From positions 1 to 6,672 of the forward strand of contig CANHBY010000072.1 in NCBI GenBank assembly GCA_947458895.1: a stretch of 6,672 bases of DNA, read 5' to 3'. The notes beneath the pieces are model-generated. The model was given only the letters and a program-made list of their open reading frames with translations. It was not told the origin of the DNA and did not search any database. The translations under genes were made by a program, and so were the position numbers. Shown here in pieces: positions 1-6,538 of the stretch (positions within the stretch are counted from its first letter, which is position 1; every line of letters begins with the position of its first letter). The DNA comes from Burkholderiales bacterium. GTDB lineage: Bacteria > Pseudomonadota > Gammaproteobacteria > Burkholderiales > Burkholderiaceae_C.

Positions 1-1874
1 ACCGCACGCTCTTTGCTTCCCCACTGCGTGGGAACAACAGGGCCATAAGCCAAGCCTGCAAGGTGCATCGGCTGATTCAACCCAGCGACAGTCAAGGGCC
101 CCTCACGGAGCTGCTCATCACGCAGAAATACGCGACCCATCTCGAACACACGCACGCGAGACACCTTGCGCGAGAGGTTATGCCTCAATACGCTCACCAG
201 GCTACCCATCAGGCTGGAACGCATCACCGACAAAGGCGCAGCGATCGGGTTCAGCAGCCGGACCGGGTTGTCGTTTCCGGCGAGCTCAGACTCCCAGCGC
301 GCCTCGACAAAACTGAAATTGATGGTCTCGAAATAATCCAGGCCGGCCAAGGCGTGGCGCACAGCAAACGCGCTGCGCTTGGACTCCGAACGAACCCTGG
401 CCACCACAGGAGCCAGCGGCGGTTGAGAAGGCAACTGGTGAAAGCCCAGAACCCGAATGACTTCCTCGATCAGGTCTTCTTCAATTTGCAAATCAAAACG
501 CCAGCTGGGTGGGCGCACCGACAACAGGCCATCACCTTCAGTGAACTCAAGCCCCAGTCGCTTCATCACGCCAGCGCATTGCTCCTGCGTCACGGGCATA
601 CCAATCACCTTGGCGGCTCTGGCAATGCGCAGGCTCACAGGCTTGGGTTGCGGCACATTCACCACCTGGTCGCTCAAGGGGCCGGCAACGCCCCCACAAA
701 TGCTTTGCACCAGTTGGGTGACGCGCTCAATACGGGCCACGGTTTGCGCCGCGTCGACCCCTCGCTCATAACGATGCCCCGCATCGGTGCTGAAGTTAAA
801 GCGGCGCGAGCGCCCTGCCACGGCTTCTGGCCACCAGAAGGCGGCTTCAACGTAAATGTTGAGCGTGTCATCCGACACCGCCGTGGCGTCACCTCCCATG
901 ATGCCGGCCAGTGATTCCACAGCCTGGGCATCCGCAATCACACCCACCTTTTCATCCAAGGTGACGGTCTGCCCGTTGAGCAGCTTCAGCGTCTCGCCAG
1001 GCTGAGCCCAGCGAACCGCCAGCCCACCATGGATCTTGTCGAGGTCAAAAATATGCGAAGGCTGGCCAAACTCGAACATCACGTAGTTCGAAATATCAAC
1101 CAAGGGCGACACCGAACGCTGGCCACACCGCGCCAAGCGCTCCACCATCCAGCGAGGCGTGCGAACCTTCGGGTTCACGCCACGAACGATGCGACCCGAG
1201 AAGCGCCCACACAACTCAGGGGCCTCAATGCTCACGGGCAAGGTGTCGCCGTGCGCTACATCGATGGCAGGCACCGCCGGCACACACAGTGCGGCCCCGG
1301 TCAGCGCAGAAACTTCTCGCGCCACGCCAAACACACTCAGCCCATGCCCCAGGTTGGGCGTGAGCTTCAAGGTGAAAAGTGTGTCGTTCAGGCCCAGGTG
1401 GTCGCGAATATTTTGGCCCACAGGCGCATCAGCTCCCAAATCGAGCAGCCCACCACCCTCGTCTTCAGGCAGATGCAACTCTGCGGCTGAACACAACATG
1501 CCGTGGCTCTCAATGCCACGCAGCTTGCCCAAACGAATCGTGAAAGCTCCAGCATCTTCCTTCCCCTGCACAGGCGGCAACTCTGCCCCCACCAGCGCAC
1601 AAGGCACCTTTATGCCAGGGCGCACATTGGGCGCGCCACACACAATTTGCAAGGGCTGCGCCGCGCCTGCATTGACCAAACACACGCGCAGCTTGTCAGC
1701 GTTGGGGTGAGGCTCCACGCTCAGCACCTCGGCCACCACCACACCACTGAAGGGTGGCGCCACGGGGCGCAGTTCTTCAACCTCCATACCAGACATCGTC
1801 AGTAAATCGGCCAGCTCAGCCGTATTCAACGGCGGATTACAAAACTCGCGCAACCAGGATTCAGGAAATTGCAT
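1..1874 (-). CDS. pheT: Phenylalanyl-tRNA synthetase beta subunit, 3'-truncated by the window edge
   Basis: PheT pairs with PheS in the cytoplasmic (alpha-beta)2 enzyme that charges tRNA-Phe; the beta chain binds tRNA and edits mischarged Tyr-tRNA-Phe. I translated the minus strand from ATG at 1874 and found 624 codons with no stop up to the edge. Visible in order: an N-terminal segment beginning [11 protein letters not shown]; a tRNA-binding OB-type domain at about 39-150 ([24 protein letters not shown]); a B3/4 editing domain at about 210-385, with the conserved [18 protein letters not shown] stretch at 357-374; a B5 domain at about 405-480 ([19 protein letters not shown]); and the start of the catalytic-like core ([16 protein letters not shown]). 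Family members are about 800 residues, so the end of the core and the C-terminal FDX-ACB domain lie outside the window. It starts 9 bases after pheS, so the two are surely co-transcribed. The Shine-Dalgarno is weak (AAGTGAG, overlapping the pheS end). Confidence 0.97.
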   Translation of the reverse strand, partial: MQFPESWLREFCNPPLNTAELADLLTMSGMEVEELRPVAPPFSGVVVAEVLSVEPHPNADKLRVCLVNAGAAQPLQIVCGAPNVRPGIKVPCALVGAELPPVQGKEDAGAFTIRLGKLRGIESHGMLCSAAELHLPEDEGGGLLDLGADAPVGQNIRDHLGLNDTLFTLKLTPNLGHGLSVFGVAREVSALTGAALCVPAVPAIDVAHGDTLPVSIEAPELCGRFSGRIVRGVNPKVRTPRWMVERLARCGQRSVSPLVDISNYVMFEFGQPSHIFDLDKIHGGLAVRWAQPGETLKLLNGQTVTLDEKVGVIADAQAVESLAGIMGGDATAVSDDTLNIYVEAAFWWPEAVAGRSRRFNFSTDAGHRYERGVDAAQTVARIERVTQLVQSICGGVAGPLSDQVVNVPQPKPVSLRIARAAKVIGMPVTQEQCAGVMKRLGLEFTEGDGLLSVRPPSWRFDLQIEEDLIEEVIRVLGFHQLPSQPPLAPVVARVRSESKRSAFAVRHALAGLDYFETINFSFVEARWESELAGNDNPVRLLNPIAAPLSVMRSSLMGSLVSVLRHNLSRKVSRVRVFEMGRVFLRDEQLREGPLTVAGLNQPMHLAGLAYGPVVPTQWGSKERA

Positions 1875-1883
1875 CGTGAGATC

Positions 1884-2939
1884 TCACTTGAACTGCGCCA
1901 GGAAACGCAGGTCGCCTTCAAAGAAAAGTCGCAGGTCATTGACGCCATAACGCAGCATCGTCAGGCGGTCAGGGCCAATGCCAAACGCAAAGCCGATATA
2001 GCGCTCAGGGTCGAGCCCAAAGTTGCGCACCACATTGGGATGCACCTGACCTGAGCCAGCCACTTCCAGCCAGCGCCCCTTCAAGGGCCCGCTTTCAAAA
2101 GCAATGTCCACTTCAGCAGAAGGCTCGGTGAATGGGAAAAAAGAAGGCCTGAAGCGCAACTGCAGATCGTCGGTCTCAAAGAACAGCTTGAAAAACTGGG
2201 TGAACACCACCTTGAGGTCTTTGAAGCTGACGTTCTCGCCAATCCACAACCCCTCACACTGGTGAAACATGGGCGAGTGGGTGGCGTCGCTGTCGACTCG
2301 GTAGGTACGCCCCGGTGCAATCACCCGAATCTCGGGCATGGGCAGCCCCTGGGCCTCCAGGTGAGCATATTTTTGAGCATGGGCTCGGGCATATCGCACC
2401 TGCATGGGCGAGGTGTGCGGGCGCAAATTCAGCCAGCGGCCCTGCTCGTCCTTCATGTCCACATAGAAGGTGTCCTGCATTGAGCGCGCAGGATGGTTTT
2501 CAGGGTTGTTCAAGGCCGTGAAGCTGTGCCAATCAGTCTCGATCTCGGGGCCATCGGCCACATCAAAACCGATCGAGCCAAAAATGGCCTCAATGCGCTC
2601 CATGGAGCGCGACACGGGGTGCAAACCACCGGTGCCTCGGCCACGCCCAGGCAAGCTCACATCAAGCGCCTCGGCATGCAACTGGGCCTGCATTTCCTGC
2701 TCAGCCAGCGCCTGGCGGCGCGCCTGCAAGGCAGCCTCTACCTGCTGCTTGGCCGCGTTAATCTGGCCACCTCGCGCCTTCTTCTCTTCAGGCGACAGAG
2801 ATGCCAAAGCCTTGAGAAGTTCAGTCACGCGGCCGGCTTTACCGAGGTAGCGTGCCTTGGCATTTTCCAATTCGGCAGGCAACGACGCCTGAGCGAAATC
2901 GGCTTGGGCCTGTTGAACCAATTGGTCGAGGTCAGTCAT
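1884..2939 (-). CDS. pheS: Phenylalanyl-tRNA synthetase alpha subunit
   Basis: Catalytic subunit of PheRS; activates phenylalanine with ATP and transfers it to tRNA-Phe in complex with PheT. The protein is 351 residues, close to the usual 330-350. Residues 1-90 form the helical coiled-coil arm that contacts tRNA. The class II core follows: motif 1 region around [21 protein letters not shown] (105-125), motif 2 with [20 protein letters not shown] (207-226), the [17 protein letters not shown] stretch (262-278), and motif 3 with [17 protein letters not shown] (316-332). The alanine of GFAFG (318) corresponds to E. coli Ala294, which sets the size of the phenylalanine pocket. The frame stays open upstream to GTG 3050, but ATG 2939 (MTDLDQLV) matches the family N-terminus (E. 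coli MSHLAEL). Upstream codons would be translated through a terminator hairpin and look non-coding. Oddly, I see no Shine-Dalgarno before ATG 2939. Confidence 0.97.
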   Translation of the reverse strand: MTDLDQLVQQAQADFAQASLPAELENAKARYLGKAGRVTELLKALASLSPEEKKARGGQINAAKQQVEAALQARRQALAEQEMQAQLHAEALDVSLPGRGRGTGGLHPVSRSMERIEAIFGSIGFDVADGPEIETDWHSFTALNNPENHPARSMQDTFYVDMKDEQGRWLNLRPHTSPMQVRYARAHAQKYAHLEAQGLPMPEIRVIAPGRTYRVDSDATHSPMFHQCEGLWIGENVSFKDLKVVFTQFFKLFFETDDLQLRFRPSFFPFTEPSAEVDIAFESGPLKGRWLEVAGSGQVHPNVVRNFGLDPERYIGFAFGIGPDRLTMLRYGVNDLRLFFEGDLRFLAQFK

Positions 2940-2950
2940 GAATCGTTTGA

Positions 2951-2981
2951 AATAAAAAAGGCCGATCTTGACGTCGGCCTT
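2951..2981 (-). terminator. Intrinsic terminator just upstream of pheS (probable attenuator)
   Basis: On the minus strand AAGGCCGA (2981-2974), an 8-base loop and TCGGCCTT (2965-2958) form a perfect 8-bp stem, followed directly by TTTTATTT. With the last two stem bases this makes a run of six T. It lies after rplT and only 11 bases before the pheS ATG. No promoter fits between it and pheS, so every pheS transcript must read through it. That makes it more likely a regulated attenuator than a simple operon end. Confidence 0.85.
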
Positions 2982-3075
2982 GAAGGACTTGATGAATATC
3001 AATTCAGATAAACCAGCGTGCTCCGGGACCCTTGAGGAGCCTCGGAGCACAAGGCCATCAAGCGAGTTGGGCCTT
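2958..3075 (-). promoter_or_regulatory. Candidate rplT-pheS attenuation region (four alternating segments)
   Basis: Four complementary hexamers alternate along the transcript: A AAGGCC (3075-3070, inside the last rplT codons), B GGCCTT (3056-3051, just after the rplT stop), C AAGGCC (2981-2976) and D GGCCTT (2963-2958). A:B makes 6 bp. C:D extends to the 8-bp terminator. The competing B:C pair extends to 8 bp (3057-3050 with 2982-2975, one U-G wobble). This is the 1:2 plus 3:4 versus 2:3 arrangement of classical attenuators. The complementarity is seen directly; a regulatory role is inferred. E. coli controls pheST with the Phe-rich pheM leader, but no equivalent peptide is visible here. Confidence 0.45.
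3018..3050 (-). other. Strong hairpin just after the rplT stop
   Basis: GTGCTCCG (3050-3043) and CGGAGCAC (3025-3018) are perfect 8-base inverted arms. Their 17-base interior can extend the stem by GG/CC and a three-pair TCC/GGG segment (one T-G wobble), closing on a TCAA loop. No T run follows, so it is not itself an intrinsic terminator. It lies between segments B and C of the proposed attenuator and overlaps B by one base. It could protect the rplT mRNA 3' end or bring B and C together. Confidence 0.7.
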
Positions 3076-3414
3076 CACCTTTTCCACGATGCTGTTGAAA
3101 GCGACGGGGTCATGGATGGCCATGTCGGAGAGAACCTTGCGGTCGATCTCAATTTGCGCTTTCTTCAGACCGGCCATGAAGCGGCTGTAGGTCACGCCGA
3201 GGCTGCGGCTGGCGGCGTTGATACGCGCAATCCACAGCTGACGGAACACACGTTTCTTGGTGCGGCGGTCACGGTATGCATACTGGCCAGCACGCATGAC
3301 AGCTTGCTTGGCAATACGGAATACGTTCTTACGACGGCCACGGTAACCCTTGGCGAGTGCGAGAACTTTTTTATGGCGGGCGCGTGCGGTGACGCCACGT
3401 TTAACGCGAGGCAT
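3058..3414 (-). CDS. rplT: 50S ribosomal protein L20
   Basis: L20 binds 23S rRNA early and is needed for large-subunit assembly; in E. coli it also represses translation of its own operon. The product has 118 residues, the standard size. It shows the basic, extended N-terminal half ([25 protein letters not shown]) and the globular C-terminal part ([20 protein letters not shown], then [21 protein letters not shown]). A very good Shine-Dalgarno, AAGGAG at 3427-3422, sits 7 bases before the ATG. The gene lies 38 bases after rpmI, as is usual for this pair. The stop overlaps an ATG in the sequence TGATG; the 19-codon frame it opens is considered separately and rejected as a gene. Confidence 0.98.
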   Translation of the reverse strand: MPRVKRGVTARARHKKVLALAKGYRGRRKNVFRIAKQAVMRAGQYAYRDRRTKKRVFRQLWIARINAASRSLGVTYSRFMAGLKKAQIEIDRKVLSDMAIHDPVAFNSIVEKVKAQLA

Positions 3415-3452
3415 GAGTATTCTCCTTCAGAATCAGTTTGGAAGCCGTGCCA

Positions 3453-3656
3453 TCAAAGGCCAGCAAAAGGCATCATCTGTTTGATGTGGCCCATGTTGGT
3501 CTCGTGCACGTTGACGGCGCCGCGCAAATGGCGCTTATTCTTCGTGGTCTTCTTCGTCAGGATGTGGCGCTTGAAGGCTTGACCGCGTTTCACGGTGCCA
3601 CCTGGACGCACGCGGAACCGCTTGGCCGCGCTTTTCTTGGTCTTCATTTTGGGCAT
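3453..3656 (-). CDS. rpmI: 50S ribosomal protein L35
   Basis: Small basic large-subunit protein of 67 residues (family about 64-66). It carries the typical start [20 protein letters not shown], followed by [19 protein letters not shown] and an [10 protein letters not shown] ending close to betaproteobacterial L35. AGGAG (3666-3662) lies 5 bases before the ATG. It is followed by rplT and preceded by a 126-base structured spacer after infC. In E. coli the rpmI start is where L20 represses L35 and L20 synthesis together, so control here is plausible, but I cannot prove it from sequence. Confidence 0.97.
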   Translation of the reverse strand: MPKMKTKKSAAKRFRVRPGGTVKRGQAFKRHILTKKTTKNKRHLRGAVNVHETNMGHIKQMMPFAGL

Positions 3657-3677
3657 GACTGCTCCTATTAGTGACTA

Positions 3678-3718
3678 CTGCAGGCGCCGGCAAACCTTGC
3701 CGTCTTGTAAGCCCGCAG
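3678..3718 (-). promoter_or_regulatory. rpmI: Nested hairpin in the infC-rpmI spacer, candidate L20 operator
   Basis: The infC-rpmI spacer contains CGGCAA and TTGCCG (3702-3697 and 3693-3688), a perfect 6-bp stem with a three-base loop. Around it an outer stem can form from CTGC/GCAG (3718-3715 with 3681-3678) and GGC/GCC (3713-3711 with 3685-3683). It ends about 20 bases before the rpmI ATG, near the Shine-Dalgarno. No T run follows, so it is not a terminator. The position matches the L20 translational operator of E. coli; functional equivalence is inferred only. Confidence 0.4.
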
Positions 3719-3782
3719 CAGCTTCTTTTCGGTGTACCGGTGACCAGACCCGCACACTGAATTCTCTAGCTTGACGATTTGA

Positions 3783-4334
3783 TCAGAACTTGCGTTTGGG
3801 CGCTAGCACCATGATCATTTGCCGGCCTTCCAGCTTGGGCATGTGCTCCACCACCGACACATCAGCGAGCTCGTCGCGAATTCGCTCGAGCAATCTCATG
3901 CCGATGTCTTGGTGGGTGATTTCACGGCCGCGATAACGCAAGGTGACTTTCCCCTTGTCGCCATCATCGGCAATGAATCGACGCAAGTTTCGCATTTTAA
4001 TCTGGTAGTCGCCTTCGTCGGTGCCGGGACGGAATTTAACTTCCTTGACCTCGACCACCTTCTGTTTCGACTTGGCTTCAGCCGCACGCTTTTGCTCTTG
4101 GTAGCGGAACTTGCCGTAATCCATGAGGCGGCACACAGGGGGGTCTGCTGCGGCGGCGATCTCAACCAAATCGACGTCGAGTTCACCTGCCATGCGCAGG
4201 GCTTCCATGGTGTTTACGATGCCCAGGGCCTCGTTTTCAACTCCGTTCAGGCGGACCTCAGGAGCGGTGATTTCCCGATTGAGTCTGTGTTTGCGCTCCA
4301 CGTTGGGAGTGCGGCGGTCAGCAAAAGTAGCGAT
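3783..4334 (-). CDS. infC: Translation initiation factor IF-3, ATC start
   Basis: IF3 binds the 30S subunit, keeps it apart from 50S and rejects wrong start codons and initiator pairings. The product is 183 residues (E. coli 180). The N-domain holds the IF3 signature [13 protein letters not shown] around residues 67-79. A lysine-rich linker follows ([14 protein letters not shown]), then the C-domain with [19 protein letters not shown] and ending [15 protein letters not shown] chose ATC at 4334 as the start. GAAAGG (4348-4343) lies 8 bases before it, an in-frame TGA is two codons upstream, and the reading then gives [21 protein letters not shown]. The only standard alternative, GTG at 4301, has no Shine-Dalgarno and would make a 172-residue protein lacking the N-terminal segment. 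Rare starts (AUU in E. coli) are a known trait of infC and let IF3 limit its own synthesis. Confidence 0.96.
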   Translation of the reverse strand: MATFADRRTPNVERKHRLNREITAPEVRLNGVENEALGIVNTMEALRMAGELDVDLVEIAAAADPPVCRLMDYGKFRYQEQKRAAEAKSKQKVVEVKEVKFRPGTDEGDYQIKMRNLRRFIADDGDKGKVTLRYRGREITHQDIGMRLLERIRDELADVSVVEHMPKLEGRQMIMVLAPKRKF

Positions 4335-4348
4335 GGCTCAAACCTTTC
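4332..4348 (-). promoter_or_regulatory. infC: infC ribosome binding site with ATC initiation codon
   Basis: On the minus strand GAAAGG, eight bases (TTTGAGCC) and ATC. The TGA inside the spacer is in frame with ATC, so translation cannot start further upstream. ATC belongs to the class of codons that IF3 discriminates against, which fits negative autoregulation as established for E. coli infC. Confidence 0.75.
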
Positions 4349-4351
4349 AAA

Positions 4352-4370
4352 AACCCCAAGCCGAGGGGTT
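4352..4370 (-). other. infC: Hairpin directly before the infC ribosome binding site
   Basis: AACCCC (4357-4352 on the plus strand reading 4352-4357) and GGGGTT (4365-4370) form a 6-bp stem with a 7-base loop. On the minus strand the stem runs into five T (4353-4349), then the GAAAGG Shine-Dalgarno. It could be a weak attenuator or affect ribosome access to infC. The stem is short, so efficient termination is doubtful. A second small hairpin, CTGAG/CTCAG with a 5-base loop, lies at 4404-4418, just after the thrS stop. Confidence 0.4.
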
Positions 4371-4425
4371 CAAAGACAAAAAAAGTGCGTGCATCAGGGG
4401 AAACTGAGACTTGCTCAGACCGACA

Positions 4426-6348
4426 TCAGACCTTTTGAGAGATGTCAGAGAGTATCTTTTGCGAGAACTCTTCCAGAGGCATGACACCAAGATCCAGGTT
4501 GCCCCGGGCCCGCACTGCCAATGTTCCGTTGGCTTTTTCCTTGTCGCCTACGACAAGGATGTACGGAACCTTTTGAACTGCATGCTCTCTTATTTTATAG
4601 TTGATTTTCTCATTGCGTAAATCTGTTGAAACTCTAACTCCTTGTTTCTTCAGAGTTTTAGCGACTTCTTGAGCATACTCAGCCTGGGCATCCGTGATGC
4701 AGGCGACCACAGCCTGCACGGGTGCCAGCCATAGCGGCAAGGCTCCAGCATAGTTCTCAATCAGGATGCCGGTGAAGCGCTCCAGCGATCCAAATAACGC
4801 GCGGTGCAACATCACGGGCCGCTGGCGGGAGCCGTCTTCGGCCACATAGGTGGCGTCAAAACGCTCAGGCAAATTCAAATCAACCTGCAAAGTGCCGCAC
4901 TGCCAATCGCGCCCGATGGCGTCGCGCAGAACGAATTCCAGCTTCGGGCCATAGAACGCGCCCTCCCCCGGGTTGATGGTGTATGGCGTTTTGCTCACCT
5001 CAAGGGCTTGCGTCAGGGCACCTTCAAGTTTGTCCCACAGCTCATCAGACCCGATGCGATTGGCGGGCCGGGTCGAGAGTTTGACGCGGACGTCTTTAAA
5101 GCCGAACTCACCATATATTTCAAAAATCAGGCGCATGACCGTGGCGCACTCCTCGGTCATCTGGGCTTCAGTACAGTAGATGTGCGCGTCGTCTTGGGTA
5201 AAGTGACGCACTCGCATCAATCCATGCAACGAGCCGCTGGGCTCATAGCGGTGAACCTTGCCAAACTCGGCCATGCGCAAGGGCAACTCACGATAGCTGC
5301 GCAAGCCGTGGTTGAACATGGCCACAGAGCCCGGGCAGTTCATTGGCTTGAGAGCAAACACGCGTTCGTCTTCGGTCGTGGTGCTGAACATGTGGTCAGC
5401 GTAGTTGAACCAGTGCCCCGAGGTCTCCCACAGCGAACGGTCCATCACATCAGGCGTGTTGACCTCGACGTAATCGGCCTCTTGTTGTTTGCGGCGCATG
5501 TAGTCGATCAAGCGCTGAAACAGCTCCCAGCCCTTGGGGTGCCAAAACACCGCGCCAGGGGCGAATTCTTCAAAGTGAAAGAGATCGAGCTCACGGCCGA
5601 GGCGGCGATGGTCGCGCTTCTCGGCTTCTTCGAGCATGTGCAGATGCTGCTGCAATTCCTCTTTGGTGGCCCAAGCCGTGCCATAAATGCGCTGGAGCAT
5701 TTCGTTGCGATGATCGCCGCGCCAGTAAGCGCCAGCCAACTTCATCAGCTTGAAATGTTTGAGCTTGCCGGTGCTGGGAACGTGAGGCCCACGGCACAGA
5801 TCTTCAAACGCGCCCTCGCGGTAAAGCGAGACCTCCTCGTTGCCGGGAATGCTGGCGATGATTTCAGCCTTGTAGGCTTCACCCAAGCCCTTGAAATAGT
5901 TCACGGCTTCATCGCGCGGCAAAACACGCCTCACCACCGGCTCATCTTTCTTGGCCAGCTCGGTCATCTTGGCTTCAATGGCGACCAAGTCTTCGGCCGT
6001 GAAGGGGCGCTTGTAAGAAAAGTCGTAGAAAAAGCCGTTCTCAATCACCGGGCCGATGGTGACCTGAGCGTCGGGAAACAAGCTCTTCACCGCGTAGGCC
6101 AGCAAGTGGGCTGTGGAGTGGCGAATCACTTCCAACGCGGCCGGGTCCTTTTCGGTGATGATGGCCAAGGTGGTGTCTTCATGCAAAACAAAGCTGGTGT
6201 CGACGACCTTGGCTCGTGCACCCTCGCCCAAACGCCCAGCCAATGCAGCCTTGGCAAGACCTGACCCTATCGAAGCAGCAACCTCAGCGATGCTGATGGG
6301 GCCAGGGTATTCACGCTGCGAACCATCAGGCAAACGAATTGAAATCAT
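4426..6348 (-). CDS. thrS: Threonyl-tRNA synthetase
   Basis: Cytoplasmic class II enzyme that charges tRNA-Thr with threonine and removes wrongly attached serine. From ATG 6348 it has 640 residues (E. coli 642). Domains in order: TGS domain at about 1-63 ([10 protein letters not shown]); editing domain with H77/H81 in RHSTAHLL and C185/H189 in DLCRGPHVP; class II core with the zinc ligands C338 (KPMNCPG), H389 (DDAHIYC) and H515 ([10 protein letters not shown]); motif 2 around [20 protein letters not shown]; motif 3 around [13 protein letters not shown]; anticodon-binding domain at about 543-640 with [14 protein letters not shown]. All key residues are present. ATG 6354 is also in frame (two more residues, MP), but AGAGA at 6359-6355 touches that codon and sits 6 bases from ATG 6348, so I prefer 6348. 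The 3' part contains an AT-rich, rare-codon patch. infC follows after 91 bases. Confidence 0.97.
   Translation of the reverse strand: MISIRLPDGSQREYPGPISIAEVAASIGSGLAKAALAGRLGEGARAKVVDTSFVLHEDTTLAIITEKDPAALEVIRHSTAHLLAYAVKSLFPDAQVTIGPVIENGFFYDFSYKRPFTAEDLVAIEAKMTELAKKDEPVVRRVLPRDEAVNYFKGLGEAYKAEIIASIPGNEEVSLYREGAFEDLCRGPHVPSTGKLKHFKLMKLAGAYWRGDHRNEMLQRIYGTAWATKEELQQHLHMLEEAEKRDHRRLGRELDLFHFEEFAPGAVFWHPKGWELFQRLIDYMRRKQQEADYVEVNTPDVMDRSLWETSGHWFNYADHMFSTTTEDERVFALKPMNCPGSVAMFNHGLRSYRELPLRMAEFGKVHRYEPSGSLHGLMRVRHFTQDDAHIYCTEAQMTEECATVMRLIFEIYGEFGFKDVRVKLSTRPANRIGSDELWDKLEGALTQALEVSKTPYTINPGEGAFYGPKLEFVLRDAIGRDWQCGTLQVDLNLPERFDATYVAEDGSRQRPVMLHRALFGSLERFTGILIENYAGALPLWLAPVQAVVACITDAQAEYAQEVAKTLKKQGVRVSTDLRNEKINYKIREHAVQKVPYILVVGDKEKANGTLAVRARGNLDLGVMPLEEFSQKILSDISQKV
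4592..4621 (-). promoter_or_regulatory. Candidate infC promoter inside the thrS 3' coding region
   Basis: On the minus strand TTTACG (4621-4616) is followed after 16 bases by TATAAA (4599-4594), or after 18 bases by TAAAAT (4597-4592). The -10 candidates match the sigma-70 consensus at 5 of 6 positions and the -35 at 4 of 6. The patch uses codons that are scarce in the rest of the window (TTA, ATA, AGA). In E. coli infC is also transcribed from promoters within thrS. The match is seen; promoter activity is inferred. Confidence 0.45.
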
Positions 6349-6530
6349 GGGCATTCTCTAAAAAAAACTAAAAATGGCAGGTGAACACGCCCTCGTGGGG
6401 TGCGATGGGAGCGCAGACAGTTTGCCCGGACGACGCGCGCTTTTGTCCCAGAGGCGGCGGCAATCCGCCAGCAACACTCAGATCAGATCAACGATTGTAA
6501 TGTTGCGACACCGGGAAGCGGAGGCTGCCT
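6349..6530 (-). promoter_or_regulatory. thrS: thrS leader and upstream region
   Basis: There is no convincing gene in this stretch. Just before the start is a T-rich tract on the minus strand (6374-6361) and then TAGAGA. Further up are two possible hairpins. One pairs 6386-6392 with 6398-6404, with one mismatch and one G-T pair. The other has GGCGG/CCGCC arms around CAAT at 6456-6469. In E. coli the thrS leader folds into tRNA-Thr anticodon mimics bound by ThrRS. I could not recognise a Thr anticodon-like loop here, so this is only the place to look for such control. Confidence 0.4.
6494..6499 (-). promoter_or_regulatory. thrS: Possible -10 element for thrS
   Basis: TACAAT on the minus strand differs from TATAAT at one position and lies about 145 bases before thrS. 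No good -35 is found 15-19 bases upstream, where the sequence is GC-rich and belongs to the neighbouring repeat-like DNA. This is a weak candidate. Confidence 0.22.
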
Positions 6531-6538
6531 AGCAGCCT
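6522..6538. repeat. Small inverted repeat at the apparent edge of the palindromic element
   Basis: AGGCTGC (6522-6528), CTA and GCAGCCT (6532-6538) form a perfect 7-bp inverted repeat. It lies where the large palindromic element seems to begin (GCAGCCTGTCGGACTTGG). It could be a terminal structure of that element or a preferred palindromic target site. Confidence 0.45.

Noticed and set aside
63..914. A long plus-strand open frame (283 codons) opposite pheT.
   Set aside because: It is antisense to a clearly conserved pheT frame, is rich in His, Arg and Gln as shadow frames of GC-rich genes are, and matches no family I recognise.
1876..1887. A perfect 12-base palindrome, GTGAGATCTCAC, across the pheS stop and the pheT start region.
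   Set aside because: With no loop bases it makes a poor RNA hairpin, and a 12-base palindrome is expected about once or twice by chance in a window of this size.
2940..3003. A phenylalanine-rich stretch (FIKSF, then LFYFKRF) just upstream of and in frame with pheS, resembling a Phe leader.
   Set aside because: It has no stop before pheS and no convincing start, and the LFYF part is just the T run of the terminator read as codons.
2940..3050. An N-terminally extended PheS starting at GTG 3050.
   Set aside because: The extra 37 codons lie in two hairpins and a terminator, and the family N-terminus aligns at ATG 2939.
2999..3058. A 19-codon minus-strand frame ([19 protein letters not shown]) opening at the ATG of the TGATG overlap with the rplT stop, as a pheM-like leader peptide.
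   Set aside because: It has no phenylalanine codon, no Shine-Dalgarno at a useful distance, and much of it is the hairpin 3018-3050. Reinitiation is possible but unsupported.
4804..6264. A 486-codon plus-strand open frame opposite thrS.
   Set aside because: Shadow of thrS, whose catalytic, zinc and editing residues are intact. Long antisense frames are common in GC-rich genes.
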